From: Deltaproteobacteria bacterium
Lineage (GTDB): Bacteria > Desulfobacterota > DSM-4660 > Desulfatiglandales > HGW-15
Direction: 5' to 3'
Length of the DNA stretch: 34,733 nt
NCBI GenBank assembly: GCA_020342025.1
Contig: CP070840.1
Location: 3,322,877-3,357,609 of the forward strand
Shown here: positions 23,442 to 32,114 of the stretch, one piece after another
Numbering within the stretch: position 1 is the first letter of the stretch
How the letters are laid out: the number at the start of each line of letters is the position of its first letter
The notes under the pieces: model-generated
Databases searched by the model: none
The model's input: only the letters and a program-made list of their open reading frames with translations
What the model was told of the DNA's origin: nothing
Made by a program: the position numbers and the translations under genes

Positions 23442-24257
23442 ATGAAGAAATGGATACTTATAGGCGCGTGCGCCGTCGTGGTCATCATTGTTGTAATCGT
23501 GGTTTTGGGACTTTCGAATCTCGGTCCTATCATCAAGAATGCGGTCAATACCTACGGTCCTAGGATCACAAAGACAGAGGTGCGGCTTGGGGACGTGGAT
23601 ATTTCCATACTCTCCGCCGAAGCTAAACTCAAGGATTTCTTTTTGGGGAATCCGAAAGGATTTAAGTCACCCCAAGCCATGAAGGTGGGCTCCATCTATG
23701 CCAATGTGGATGAGAAATCCCTGACGGGTGACACGATAATCATTAAAAAGATCGAGGTGGTTCGTCCTGACATCACCTATGAGAGGACAGGCCGAACGGA
23801 TAACTTCCAGGCCATCCTAAATAACGTGAAAGGGAGCGCGAGCAAGTCTGAGCCCCCAAAAAAGGATCCTGCGAAACCCGGGAAAGAAGGTGAGGGCAAA
23901 AAACTCGTTATCAACAATTTCATCTTGAGGCAAGGAAAGGTAAACTTGGCTCTGTCCACTGCTCTCGGGGGCAAGACCATCACCGCAGATCTGCCTGATA
24001 TTCACCTTAAGGACATAGGCAAGGGAAAAGGAGGCGCAACCCCTGAAGAGGTTTTTGAGAAAGTCTTCGCGGCATTGCATAAGCAGATCACCTCCCCAGT
24101 CGTCACTGATATCCTAAACAAAGAACTCAAGACCATGGGTACCAGTTTGGATGCCCTGAGCGGTACGGCGACAAAACAACTTGAGTCCATCAAGGCGGGG
24201 GACCAAGAGGCAACAAAGTCGGTGACTGACAAGGTCAAGGGATTGTTCGGCAAATAG
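23442..24257 (+). CDS. AsmA-like membrane-anchored periplasmic protein
   Basis: A 271-residue protein with a strong AAGGAGGAAG ribosome site before ATG 23442. An N-terminal membrane anchor (WILIGACAVVVIIVVIVVLG) is followed by an AsmA-like beta-rich region: NAVNTYGPRITKTEVRLGDV, FFLGNPKGFKSPQAMKVGSI, IIIKKIEVVRPDITYE, then a charged linker (PPKKDPAKPGKEGEGKK) and KLVINNFILRQGKVNLALS. This pattern matches short AsmA/DUF748-type proteins, relatives of bridge-like lipid transport or outer-membrane assembly factors in the envelope. The C-terminal 60 residues are helical (KTMGTSLDALSGTATKQLES). It is followed by a META-domain gene after 22 bases, likely co-transcribed. Confidence 0.7.
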   Translation: MKKWILIGACAVVVIIVVIVVLGLSNLGPIIKNAVNTYGPRITKTEVRLGDVDISILSAEAKLKDFFLGNPKGFKSPQAMKVGSIYANVDEKSLTGDTIIIKKIEVVRPDITYERTGRTDNFQAILNNVKGSASKSEPPKKDPAKPGKEGEGKKLVINNFILRQGKVNLALSTALGGKTITADLPDIHLKDIGKGKGGATPEEVFEKVFAALHKQITSPVVTDILNKELKTMGTSLDALSGTATKQLESIKAGDQEATKSVTDKVKGLFGK

Positions 24258-24279
24258 AGAGGCAGGGCCTGTTTCTAAT

Positions 24280-25782
24280 ATGAGAGGACTTATTAGTATC
24301 CTACTGCTCTTTCATTTTGCTCTGGCATTTTTCGGGCCAACCTCATTATATGCTAGCAATATCTTTCGCGGCCATCTTGTTTGGGGGCATGAAGTGCGTT
24401 CTTTCAAGCCCTGTGGCAGGGAAGTGGAGTACTGGGTTGTTGACGGGACAGGAGGGGAAGTGCGGGAAGTTTACCGTGCACTTACTCATGAGCCATATCA
24501 ACCCCTTTACGCTGAACTGCGTGGAATCTTGGGCACGTCGCCTTCTACCGGTTTTGGGGCCGAGTACGAGAAGCAGTTGACAGTTCTGGAACTACGACGA
24601 GCAGCGAGAGAGACTCGGGGGTGTGAAGAGAACCTGGGAGGCATTGATTTCAGGGCCTCTGGCAATGAACCGGTTTGGAATGTCACGATCTCAAGGAATG
24701 AGATCATCTTTTCTGAATTGGGTAAGCGTAAAATTATCTTTCCCCATGTCTCTCCGAGATTATCTGGAAATCGCTACCTCTATCCCTCAAGAACCGGCGA
24801 GCCTTCGCCACATGGGATCGAGATCATCATCGACGAAAAACGCTGCATCGATTCAATGTCTGGAGAGTACTTCAGCTTCGCAGCCCAGGTGAGTCTTGAT
24901 GGTCGTAAATACGTGGGTTGCGCCAGGGAGGGTTGGTCACATTTTTCAGGTACCAACATCTCACTTTTCCCTTCCAAACCTCTGACAATCGAGGGTCTAA
25001 AAAACGCGGAATATCAGTCTGAGTTTTCTGTAAGCGGGAGAGTTAAGCTGTCCAACGGTATTTATAGGGGGAAAATTGTTCCCGACTTGGCCTCAGAATT
25101 GATTGTCCTGCTCAGTGACCAGGTTGCGTTCGGAGACCTGAACGGTGATGGCGCAGATGATGCGGCCGTTGTATTGATTACGGATCCAGGAGGGAGCGGG
25201 ACCTTCCGTCATCTGGGAGCTGTCATCAACCAGCAAGGATCTCCAAAACATGTCACCTCCATATTGTTAGGTGATAGGGTGAAGGTGAAATCCCTCTCCA
25301 TTAGGTCGGGAGAGATAGCCGTCGAGATGATTACGCATGGCCCAAATGACCCCATGTGTTGCCCCACTCTCCAAGTCACTCAGAATTACGTGCTCCAAGG
25401 AAGCAAATTGGTCGTTGCCCACGTGCGAGAGCTGATGAAGAGAAAATGGGCCTTGCGATCTTTTGGAATCAAAGACTCAGAAGATCCGCTCGTACCCCGT
25501 ACAGCCATTAGCCTTGAATTCACCGCAGATGGAAGACTGCATGGCTCTGGCGGCTGCAATAGGTATTTTGCTGCATATCAAATCGGGCCCGGTGATTCTT
25601 TGAAAATTGAAAGTATCGGATCCACCCGGATGGCGTGCCCTCAAGAATTTATGGATCAAGAAATGAGATATTTTGAGGCTTTACAGCGAGTATCCGCCTT
25701 CACAGTAGAAAAAGATTGCCTACAACTCTCTTATGAAAACAGTCAACGGGTCCTTAATTTCATAACGGCGCCACGCCAATAG
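24280..25782 (+). CDS. Exported protein with C-terminal META (HslJ-like) domain
   Basis: A 500-residue protein with a signal peptide (LISILLLFHFALAFFGPTSL then YASN). The N-terminal part contains EENLGGIDFRASGNEPVW, the EP-W motif seen in NlpE-associated and COG3650-like envelope proteins. The middle has GDLNGDGADDAAVVLITDPG, an integrin-repeat-like acidic loop that may bind calcium. The last 110 residues are a META domain (ISLEFTADGRLHGSGGCNRY, then IGSTRMACPQEFMDQEMRYF), as in HslJ, associated with stress or novobiocin resistance. It probably acts in the periplasm. It follows the AsmA-like gene by 22 bases. No good ribosome site is visible, so coupling or another start is possible. Confidence 0.7.
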   Translation: MRGLISILLLFHFALAFFGPTSLYASNIFRGHLVWGHEVRSFKPCGREVEYWVVDGTGGEVREVYRALTHEPYQPLYAELRGILGTSPSTGFGAEYEKQLTVLELRRAARETRGCEENLGGIDFRASGNEPVWNVTISRNEIIFSELGKRKIIFPHVSPRLSGNRYLYPSRTGEPSPHGIEIIIDEKRCIDSMSGEYFSFAAQVSLDGRKYVGCAREGWSHFSGTNISLFPSKPLTIEGLKNAEYQSEFSVSGRVKLSNGIYRGKIVPDLASELIVLLSDQVAFGDLNGDGADDAAVVLITDPGGSGTFRHLGAVINQQGSPKHVTSILLGDRVKVKSLSIRSGEIAVEMITHGPNDPMCCPTLQVTQNYVLQGSKLVVAHVRELMKRKWALRSFGIKDSEDPLVPRTAISLEFTADGRLHGSGGCNRYFAAYQIGPGDSLKIESIGSTRMACPQEFMDQEMRYFEALQRVSAFTVEKDCLQLSYENSQRVLNFITAPRQ

Positions 25783-25914
25783 GGCTGGCATCTGGAAAAA
25801 GGATAAGGCATTGAGGTGGAATAGGCCTATTGAGCCCATGGGGGCCTCATGCCTGGGAAACCTACACCTGCTTGACTCCTTTTTATTGTTTGGATCAAGG
25901 GAAAGGAAGGTTCC

Positions 25915-28563
25915 ATGTCTGAAAAGAAGCGTTATCTATCCATCCTTTTTGGCCTATTCGTTCTGATTGGGCTTCACATCACCAGCCTTTACAGCTTCCT
26001 CCTCTTTCACAGCCTTGCTGAGATATTCAGCATCGTTGTGGCTAGCGGCATTTTCATGCTTGCCTGGAATTCCCGTCATTTATTGGATAACAATTATCTC
26101 CTCTTTATCGGTATCGCATATCTCTTCATAGGTGGCCTGGATCTCGTCCACACCCTTGCTTACAAAGGGATGGGTGTATTCCATGGATACAATGCAAACC
26201 TACCTACCCAGCTCTGGATTGCAGCCCGATACATGGAAAGCCTCTCTCTTCTTTGCGCTTCCTTTTTTGTTGGCCGTCGTCTCAGAAAGAATATGGTCTT
26301 TCTCGGCTACGCTTTGGCCGCCGCTCTTCTGCTGGGGTCTATTTTTCATTGGAAGCTCTTCCCAGCCTGCTTCGTTGAGGGTGTGGGGCTGACTTCTTTT
26401 AAAAGGTTCAGTGAGTACATGATCTCGCTTATTTTGATCGCCTCCATTGTCATGTTATGGAAAAAGCGCCCAGAATTCGATGCGGACGTTTTAAGATTGA
26501 TTATTGCATCCATCCTGTTGACGGTAGCCTCTGAGTTGGCTTTCACCTTTTATATACATGTCTATGGTTTTTCCAATCTGGTGGGTCACTATCTGAAAAT
26601 CATTTCTTATTATCTCATATACAGAGCCATCATCGAAACGGGCCTGGCGAGACCCTACACCTTGCTTTTTCGGAACCTGAAAAAAAGTGAGATGGCCCTT
26701 CGAGAGAGCGAAGAAAGATATCGCCGACTGGTTGAACTCTCATTTGACGCCATCGTGATCCACGCACGTGGGCAAATTGTCTTTGTAAATTCCAGCGCAG
26801 CAGAGCTTTTAGGAGCAACGAAACCTGAACAGCTCATCGGGAAATCGATCCTTGATTTGGTTCATCCCGATCGCCGGGCCGCTGTCTCAGACAGGGTCCG
26901 ACAGGTTCTGGAGGAGGGTAAACCCGTCCCTCCCGTTGAAGAAAAGTTGGTTCGACTTGACCGGATGCCCATTGATGTTGAAGTGCTGGGCATTCCCATC
27001 CTCTATCAAGATCAACCAGCCGTGCAAGTCGTCTTTCGTGACATCACAGAGCGCAAAAAAACAGAGGCTCAAATCATCCGTGCCAAGCGGGAATGGGAAT
27101 TTACCTTCGACGCGGTGCCCGATCTCATCATGATACTTGACAGGGAACACCGAATCCTGCGCGCCAACAAGGCGATGGGGGAGAGATTGGGCGTCAGGCT
27201 AGAAGAACTGGTGGGCCTTAACTGCTATCAAGTTGTACACGGAACTAAAGAACCGCCAGGCTTTTGCCCGCACAAACAATTGCTGGCGGACGGCCTCGAG
27301 CACAGCGTAGAGGTGAGTGAGGACCGTATGGGGGGTGATTTCCTTGTGTCCGTGTCTCCCCTTATTGAACCGGACGAGCCCTTAAAAGGCAGCGTCCATG
27401 TGGCTCGCGACATCACCAAGCGCAAGAAGGCCGAGGAGGCATTGCGAGCCAGCGAGCAATTCAGCCGCTCCACCTTAAACTCACTCTCTGCGCATATAGC
27501 AATCTTAGATAACGAAGGCGAGATTATCGAGGTGAACGACGCATGGCACCAATTTGCCCGTGAAAACGGTATGGCTGCCAGCCTTGTTGGTGTGAACTAC
27601 CTCTCAGTATGTGACAATGCCATGGGCCAGTGTAGTGAGGAAGCACCGCTGGCTTCCGCCGGTATCCGTTCAGTCATTGGAGGTGAACAAGGGTCTTTTT
27701 CATTGGAGTATCCGTGCCACTCTCCTGACGAGAAGCGTTGGTTTCACATGCGGGTCTCAAGGTTTGCAGGACCGCCTCCGGTCAGAGTGGTCGTTGCCCA
27801 TGAAGATATCACAGAACAGAAGCTGGCTGAACAGGCGCTACAAAGGGCACATGACGGGCTTGAAAGACGGGTTAAGGAACGAACCGCCGAGTTGGGGCGT
27901 GTCTCTGCTCGGCTTCTCAGTGTGCAGGAAGACGAAAGAAAGAGAATCGCCCGGGAACTGCATGATAGTGTTGGACAATCTTTGGCGGCCATGAAATTTA
28001 AGCTGGAAAACACCCTCGACCAGATGCGTCGGGACGAACCCAGAGCAAGCATTGAATCCTTGGAAACCCTTGTCCCCCTATTTCAACAGCTCTCTGACGA
28101 GGTCCGACGGATTCACACAGACCTGCGCCCCTCCCTTCTGGATGATCTGGGGATTGTGTTGACCATCTCCTGGTTTTGCCGTGAATTTGAAAGCCTCTAT
28201 TCAGATATCCGGATCGAAAAAGCGATTCACATTGAGGAGAAAGAGGTCCCTGACCGCTTCAAGATCGTTATTTTCAGAGTATTGCAGGAAGCCCTCAACA
28301 ATGTGGCCAAACACAGTAAAGCGAAACTTGCCCATGTTTCCTTAAGAGGGAAAAATGGGAATATTGAACTGCTTATAAAGGACGAGGGGCAAGGGTTTGA
28401 TGTGGAGGAGCAGCGATCAGAGAAAAGTTTGAGTGCCGGGTTTGGCCTCACCAATATGAAGGAACGAACCGAACTCTCGGGCGGTTCTTTTTGGGTTGAG
28501 TCCAGCAAGGATAGGGGAACCACCATCCGAGCACTTTGGCCCGTTAAAGAAGAAATCCCGTGA
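25915..28563 (+). CDS. MASE3-PAS sensor histidine kinase (NarX-type HisKA_3)
   Basis: An 882-residue membrane kinase. GGAAAGGAAGG precedes ATG 25915. Residues about 10-240 form a MASE3 membrane sensor (LLFIGIAYLFIGGLDLVHTL, then YKGMGVFHGYNANLPTQLWI). Three PAS-type domains follow: about 265-385 (SEERYRRLVELSFDAIVIHA), 395-505 (with a Cys-containing insert GFCPHKQL) and 520-640 (LNSLSAHIAILDNEGEIIEV). The phosphoacceptor is His683 in IARELHDSVGQSLAAMKFKL, typical of HisKA_3, and the ATPase domain shows N in EALNNVAKHS plus DEGQGFD and GFGLTNMKERTEL. Such kinases normally pair with NarL/LuxR regulators; none is in the window, so the cognate regulator is elsewhere. Confidence 0.92.
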   Translation: MSEKKRYLSILFGLFVLIGLHITSLYSFLLFHSLAEIFSIVVASGIFMLAWNSRHLLDNNYLLFIGIAYLFIGGLDLVHTLAYKGMGVFHGYNANLPTQLWIAARYMESLSLLCASFFVGRRLRKNMVFLGYALAAALLLGSIFHWKLFPACFVEGVGLTSFKRFSEYMISLILIASIVMLWKKRPEFDADVLRLIIASILLTVASELAFTFYIHVYGFSNLVGHYLKIISYYLIYRAIIETGLARPYTLLFRNLKKSEMALRESEERYRRLVELSFDAIVIHARGQIVFVNSSAAELLGATKPEQLIGKSILDLVHPDRRAAVSDRVRQVLEEGKPVPPVEEKLVRLDRMPIDVEVLGIPILYQDQPAVQVVFRDITERKKTEAQIIRAKREWEFTFDAVPDLIMILDREHRILRANKAMGERLGVRLEELVGLNCYQVVHGTKEPPGFCPHKQLLADGLEHSVEVSEDRMGGDFLVSVSPLIEPDEPLKGSVHVARDITKRKKAEEALRASEQFSRSTLNSLSAHIAILDNEGEIIEVNDAWHQFARENGMAASLVGVNYLSVCDNAMGQCSEEAPLASAGIRSVIGGEQGSFSLEYPCHSPDEKRWFHMRVSRFAGPPPVRVVVAHEDITEQKLAEQALQRAHDGLERRVKERTAELGRVSARLLSVQEDERKRIARELHDSVGQSLAAMKFKLENTLDQMRRDEPRASIESLETLVPLFQQLSDEVRRIHTDLRPSLLDDLGIVLTISWFCREFESLYSDIRIEKAIHIEEKEVPDRFKIVIFRVLQEALNNVAKHSKAKLAHVSLRGKNGNIELLIKDEGQGFDVEEQRSEKSLSAGFGLTNMKERTELSGGSFWVESSKDRGTTIRALWPVKEEIP

Positions 28564-28691
28564 TAGTCAACATCAACAGGGCGAGTCATTGCTTGCTGTG
28601 GATGCGCCACGAAAAAAGTTGTTGGCCAAGGAAGGAAGCGCTGTAAGCACAGCAACAATTCTCCGATGAAGCGCGAGGTCAGACTCTTCTA

Positions 28692-28892
28692 ATGATTAAA
28701 AGCAGGAACAAGTCAAGAAGGAAAAAACCGATCCACAAAAATCTTATGAAAGCTTTACATTCCGAAATCACATGTTATGTTTGGAGAAACCTATATCCAT
28801 CTGGCACTGGTCTAAAGTGGAACCAAGGGCTTATCAAAGGCTTTATAGAAAAAGTCATCACGGACCAGATGGAATCCACCACCCCAAACTGA
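28692..28892 (+). CDS. Doubtful small ORF in the gap before pagL
   Basis: The 339-bp gap between the kinase and the PagL gene contains one open frame of 66 codons (starting MIKSRNKSRRKKPIHKNLMK), very basic at its start. No ribosome site and no recognisable domain are visible, so it could be chance. A hairpin GCTGT-AAGC-ACAGC lies at about 28640-28653. Otherwise I see nothing in the gap. Confidence 0.15.
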   Translation: MIKSRNKSRRKKPIHKNLMKALHSEITCYVWRNLYPSGTGLKWNQGLIKGFIEKVITDQMESTTPN

Positions 28893-28902
28893 GCGGCGAA
28901 AC

Positions 28903-29472
28903 ATGCGGCAGTTTTTTTACAGAAGCTTTGCAGTCTTTGTTCTGGCACATTTGATCCTCACCCTCTCCAGTCTTTCGAACGGCTTCTGCGAAGAAGATTC
29001 TAGGCCTCGATATGAATATGGATTGAGCCTCCTTGGAGGTGGTGGCCACGAAGATGACCCCGATATTCGCTACTATGCAGCCTACCCCAGGTGGGGCTGG
29101 ACCTTTCTTGAGCGTCACGCATTTGAATTGGAGGGTAACATTGGCCACTACCGTTTCGACTCCACTGATATGACCTCTCTTGGTCTCCAGGGACTTTTCA
29201 CTTACGAGTTTTACCAGTTCAAGCATGGAAAGGCCTTCATCGCGGCTGGGGGAGGCCTAATCTATCTTGACTTGGACGAACGCCCTCAGGTGGGGGATTC
29301 CTCGGTTGTGGCCTTAGGCCAAGCGGGATTTGGCCTTAAGTTTGCCATCGGCAGCAATAAGGCCCTGCGGTTAGAGTATCGTTTCCAGCACGTTTCGGAC
29401 CCCTTTGATAGCAACGACCACGGTTGGAATTACCACTGTTTTGTATTGGGGATCTCCTGGTTGAGGTATTAG
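28903..29472 (+). CDS. pagL: Acyloxyacyl hydrolase, lipid A 3-O-deacylase (PagL family)
   Basis: A 189-residue outer-membrane beta-barrel precursor with an N-terminal signal (SFAVFVLAHLILTLSSLSNG, then FCEE). Alternating strands follow (YEYGLSLLGGGGHEDD, WGWTFLERHAFELEGNIGHY). The catalytic signature of PagL is present near the C-terminus: LRLEYRFQHVSDPFDSNDHG, where QHVS supplies the His and Ser of the active site. The barrel ends with an aromatic-rich strand (FVLGISWLRY). PagL enzymes remove the 3-O-acyl chain from lipid A, remodelling the outer membrane. Start ATG 28903 has only weak support. Lengths fit the family (about 170-190 residues). Confidence 0.8.
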   Translation: MRQFFYRSFAVFVLAHLILTLSSLSNGFCEEDSRPRYEYGLSLLGGGGHEDDPDIRYYAAYPRWGWTFLERHAFELEGNIGHYRFDSTDMTSLGLQGLFTYEFYQFKHGKAFIAAGGGLIYLDLDERPQVGDSSVVALGQAGFGLKFAIGSNKALRLEYRFQHVSDPFDSNDHGWNYHCFVLGISWLRY

Positions 29473-29596
29473 CTAATAAACGGGCAAGCCATAAAGAACC
29501 AAGAAAGCCAACCCACAAAAGCCCTAGGAACGCTTGCAATTGGGAAATGAAGTTTTAGCTTAGTGCAATACTGTAATGCTGCGATAGATTAGTTAT

Positions 29597-29746
29597 GAGA
29601 CTGTCGAAAACCGGCTTCTGAGAGGCTGATGGAAAATGTCCATATGCAAGGCTTCCGAAATCCCGAGGAATCAGGCGTACATAGAAGTACGCCGCAGTGA
29701 CGAGGGATGAGGGTAACGCCGCAGATGGGCGTTTTCCGACAGCCTC
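29597..29746. repeat. MITE-like element with GAG(A/G)CTGTC terminal inverted repeats
   Basis: GAGACTGTCGAAAAC (29597-29611) is answered by GTTTTCCGACAGCCTC (29731-29746), a 150-bp non-coding unit. A further internal copy of the end, GAGGCTGATGGAAAATG, starts at about 29622, and CGTAC-ATAGAA-GTACG forms an internal hairpin (about 29678-29693). It stops 22 bases before the ATG of the binding-protein gene, so it could contribute to that gene's promoter or leader. No transposase is nearby. Confidence 0.65.
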
Positions 29747-29768
29747 AACAAAAGAAAGGAGAGTTAGA

Positions 29769-30575
29769 ATGAAGAGAGCAACTGTAGTGTTTGTGTTGGT
29801 CCTGGCGTTGGGCCTCATGTCCGCATGCGCCAGTGTCATGGGGCCTCCTGTCATCAATCGGATCCAACAGAAGGGAGAACTCGTGGTGGGTACTGCTGGG
29901 AATATGCCCCCTTTCAACATGACCACAAAGGACGGGACAATCATCGGGTTTGAGCCAGATCTGGCCCAATATCTGGCCAGTGCCATGGGTGTAAAACTCA
30001 GGATCGAGACCATGCCCTTTGCTGAACTGCTTCCCGCCCTTGAAGCCGGTAAAGTGGACGTGGTGATGTCCAGTATGACCATGCTCACCGAGCGAAACAT
30101 GAAGGTGGCCTTTGTAGGTCCTTATTTTGTTTCGGGTAAGTCCTTCCTGACTAAAACACGAACCTTCCTCTCGGTGGAAGACCCCAGCGAGGTCAACAGT
30201 CCTGCCACGACTCTGGTGGCACTTGAAGGGTCCACCAGCCAGCTCTTTGTGGAGGAATTGATCCCCAAGGCCACGCTTATAAGGGCCAAGGATTATGACC
30301 AAGCCGTGCAAATGGTGCTCCAGGGTAAAGCCCAGGCTTTGGTTGCAGACTACCCTATTTGTGTGATCTCCGTCTTTAGATACCCAGACGCAGACCTAGC
30401 CACTCTGCTCACCCCTTTGACCTATGAGCCCATAGGTATAGCACTGCCTGCCAACGATCCACTCCTTATCAACCTGGTAGAGAATTTTTTGGGAGCCTTT
30501 GAGGGCAGTGGTGAGCTGGAGGAGCTAAGAGAGCGCTGGTTCGAGGATGGATCCTGGTTAAGAAAGCTGCCCTAG
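29769..30575 (+). CDS. Orphan amino-acid-type ABC substrate-binding lipoprotein (SBP_bac_3)
   Basis: A 268-residue protein starting at ATG 29769, with AAAGGAGAG about eight bases upstream; an upstream start at 29697 would lie within the repeat. A lipoprotein signal (MKRATVVFVLVLALGLMSAC) gives Cys20 as the lipidation site. The rest is an SBP_bac_3 fold: GELVVGTAGNMPPFNMTTKD, GFEPDLAQYLASAMGVKLRI, AGKVDVVMSSMTMLTERNMK, VAFVGPYFVSGKSFL. It should bind a small polar ligand, probably an amino acid, in the periplasm. No permease or ATPase gene is adjacent, so it may serve a distant ABC transporter or act as a sensory input. Confidence 0.9.
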   Translation: MKRATVVFVLVLALGLMSACASVMGPPVINRIQQKGELVVGTAGNMPPFNMTTKDGTIIGFEPDLAQYLASAMGVKLRIETMPFAELLPALEAGKVDVVMSSMTMLTERNMKVAFVGPYFVSGKSFLTKTRTFLSVEDPSEVNSPATTLVALEGSTSQLFVEELIPKATLIRAKDYDQAVQMVLQGKAQALVADYPICVISVFRYPDADLATLLTPLTYEPIGIALPANDPLLINLVENFLGAFEGSGELEELRERWFEDGSWLRKLP

Positions 30576-30595
30576 GGCAGATACTTTCATAAACA

Positions 30596-31009
30596 ATGAG
30601 TTTTGCTCGATCCCCGGAGTTTAATATACGTGTCAGACCCGTTTTAGGTACCGCCTTTTTACCGTTACTTCTGTTGGCCGATATGGCCAAGGTGTTCGCT
30701 GGACTTGTTGGTTGCTCATCCCAGGTTCATGTCCCTCGAGCTGGTGCCGAGGTCAAAAGGGCGGACATGAAAGTGGTGGAGAACTGTAAATATCTCGACG
30801 AAGTGGAAGGGTGTGACTATGAACGTTACACGACGGATTGGCGGCGGGCTGATAAGTATAGGGAGCTTCAGATTATGAATGCAAGATATGAAGCGTTGCA
30901 AAAGGCAGGGGCACTGGGTGCAACGCACACTGTATGGACCGGAGAGACCACCGAAGAGAGGCCTTGCGCCCAGGGCATCGCTTACGACTGCAGTAAATCT
31001 GCAAAGTAA
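30596..31009 (+). CDS. Small lipoprotein-like protein, DUF4156-like
   Basis: A 137-residue protein, 20 bases after the binding-protein gene. The long N-terminus ends in AKVFAGLVGCSSQ, a lipobox-like site (LVGC) with Cys near residue 40, so the true start may be later (ATG 30683) or the signal is unusually long. The body, ADMKVVENCKYLDEVEGC, then a late NARYEALQKAGALGATHTVW, resembles DUF4156-type lipoproteins, with a spaced Cys pair and GATH-x-V-W. Four Cys remain in the mature part. Function is unknown; it is probably an envelope lipoprotein. No ribosome site is seen before ATG 30596. Confidence 0.55.
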   Translation: MSFARSPEFNIRVRPVLGTAFLPLLLLADMAKVFAGLVGCSSQVHVPRAGAEVKRADMKVVENCKYLDEVEGCDYERYTTDWRRADKYRELQIMNARYEALQKAGALGATHTVWTGETTEERPCAQGIAYDCSKSAK

Positions 31010-31111
31010 CTGTAGCGCTGCCCGATTTTCGCCTTGACACGCAGGGCAGCTTGGTTATATTATTTCCTAAATTAGAATTTTGTTGTCAGGTTAACTGTCG
31101 GAATATAAATT

Positions 31112-31151
31112 GTTAGACTAGGGGTTGTGGGTTCGAAACCCACCGTCCACT
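31112..31151 (+). pseudogene. tRNA 3'-end fragment (T-arm and acceptor strand)
   Basis: GTGGG (31127-31131), a TTCGAAA T-loop (31132-31138) and CCCAC (31139-31143) form a perfect T-arm, followed by a seven-base acceptor-like strand CGTCCAC and T. The 5' half of a tRNA is missing: no GTGGACG-like strand or D-arm is found 55-85 bases upstream. Such 3' remnants typically mark attachment sites of integrated elements. The terminator at 31192 may be the original tRNA terminator. The amino-acid identity cannot be read. Confidence 0.5.
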
Positions 31152-31191
31152 CAATTTAGACCTTATACTAAATTCGGTTAAGGCTTGAGAC

Positions 31192-31226
31192 CCCTGCCTG
31201 GTCAACTTACAGGTAGGGATTTTTTT
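31192..31226 (+). terminator. Rho-independent terminator
   Basis: CCCTGCCTG (31192-31200) pairs with CAGGTAGGG (31210-31218, one G-T) around a nine-base loop, followed by A and a run of seven T (31220-31226). It lies after the tRNA fragment and just before the ribosome site of the DUF3047 gene, so it separates the 29769-31009 transcripts from what follows. Confidence 0.8.
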
Positions 31227-31245
31227 GTTTATAAGGAGGCGTTGG

Positions 31246-31905
31246 ATGACACTGTCGGGTCTGATAAGGGGCACGTTGCTTTTCATTTTGTTTATTTCTC
31301 TCACACCGGCCTGGGCGTCGGAGCGGATGGTGGTCGCTGATTTTTCCTCCGGTGTGGATGCGAACGGGGTGCCGCTGGGCTGGCAACTCAAAGAGAAATC
31401 AGGCAAGGCAGACTTTGCCATTATAAAGGAAGGTCATATCCACGCCGTGCACCTGCGGAGCGTGGACAGCTCCTTTGCCCTCCAAAAGCTGGTCAAGGTG
31501 AATACACGCAATTATCCTGTCCTATCCTGGAAGTGGAAGGTCACCAAACTGCCTCAGGGCGCAGACCTTAGAACACCAAAAGCCGATGACCAGGCTGCCC
31601 AGCTCTTTCTCGCCTTCTCTGACGCAAAGGTTATCGTCTATCTTTGGGACACCACTGCGCCGCAGGGATCCATGGAAGATTTACCGGCGCCGCCTTTCGT
31701 GACTATCAAGGCCATCGTCCTTCGCTCAGGAGATATGGAAACCGGCAAGTGGATTACCGAGACCCGAAATGCTTATGAAGATTACAGGAAGCTTTTTGAC
31801 CGGGAACCGCCGACTGTGGTCGCCATGAGAATCCAGATAAATTCTCAGCACACCGAAACCTCTGCAGAGAGCTATTTTGCGGATGTGGTGTTCAAGGGGC
31901 ACTGA
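31246..31905 (+). CDS. Exported DUF3047 protein
   Basis: A 219-residue protein from ATG 31246, which has AAGGAGG seven bases upstream; a frame opening at 31225 has no such site and overlaps the terminator. A signal peptide (LIRGTLLFILFISLTPAWAS) is followed by the DUF3047 pattern: VADFSSGVDANGVPLGWQLK, PVLSWKWKVTKLPQGADLRT, DDQAAQLFLAFSDAKVIVYL, then VAMRIQINSQHTETSAESYF and a FADVVF end. DUF3047 proteins are periplasmic or secreted beta-sandwich proteins of unknown role; the fold resembles carbohydrate-binding jelly rolls. It is transcribed after a strong terminator, so a promoter must lie in or just before the short leader. Confidence 0.85.
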   Translation: MTLSGLIRGTLLFILFISLTPAWASERMVVADFSSGVDANGVPLGWQLKEKSGKADFAIIKEGHIHAVHLRSVDSSFALQKLVKVNTRNYPVLSWKWKVTKLPQGADLRTPKADDQAAQLFLAFSDAKVIVYLWDTTAPQGSMEDLPAPPFVTIKAIVLRSGDMETGKWITETRNAYEDYRKLFDREPPTVVAMRIQINSQHTETSAESYFADVVFKGH

Positions 31906-32033
31906 GACGCCCTCTTTTTCTCCCTCCCCTCTTTCCTCCCCAAAGCATACCAGGATGCTATCTGAGCCTGGCAATAACCGAGAGCACCATCTGCCACACG
32001 TTGGCTCGACTTAGGGCCGCCATCTCAAGTAGA

Positions 32034-32060
32034 TTGACAGAGAGTTCAACAACCTATAAG
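32034..32060 (+). promoter_or_regulatory. Candidate promoter for the porin gene
   Basis: A perfect TTGACA (32034-32039) and TATAAG (32055-32060, five of six) are separated by only 15 bases, shorter than optimal. They lie 55-80 bases before the porin ATG. Confidence 0.35.
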
Positions 32061-32114
32061 AAAATCTACGGCTACGAATAGGCCATAATAGAAGAAAGGC
32101 CGCCACCTTTTTGC

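Noticed and set aside
31075..31151. A complete tRNA gene ending at 31151
   Set aside because: The 5' acceptor strand, D-arm and anticodon stem cannot be found at the required distance, so only a 3' fragment is supported.
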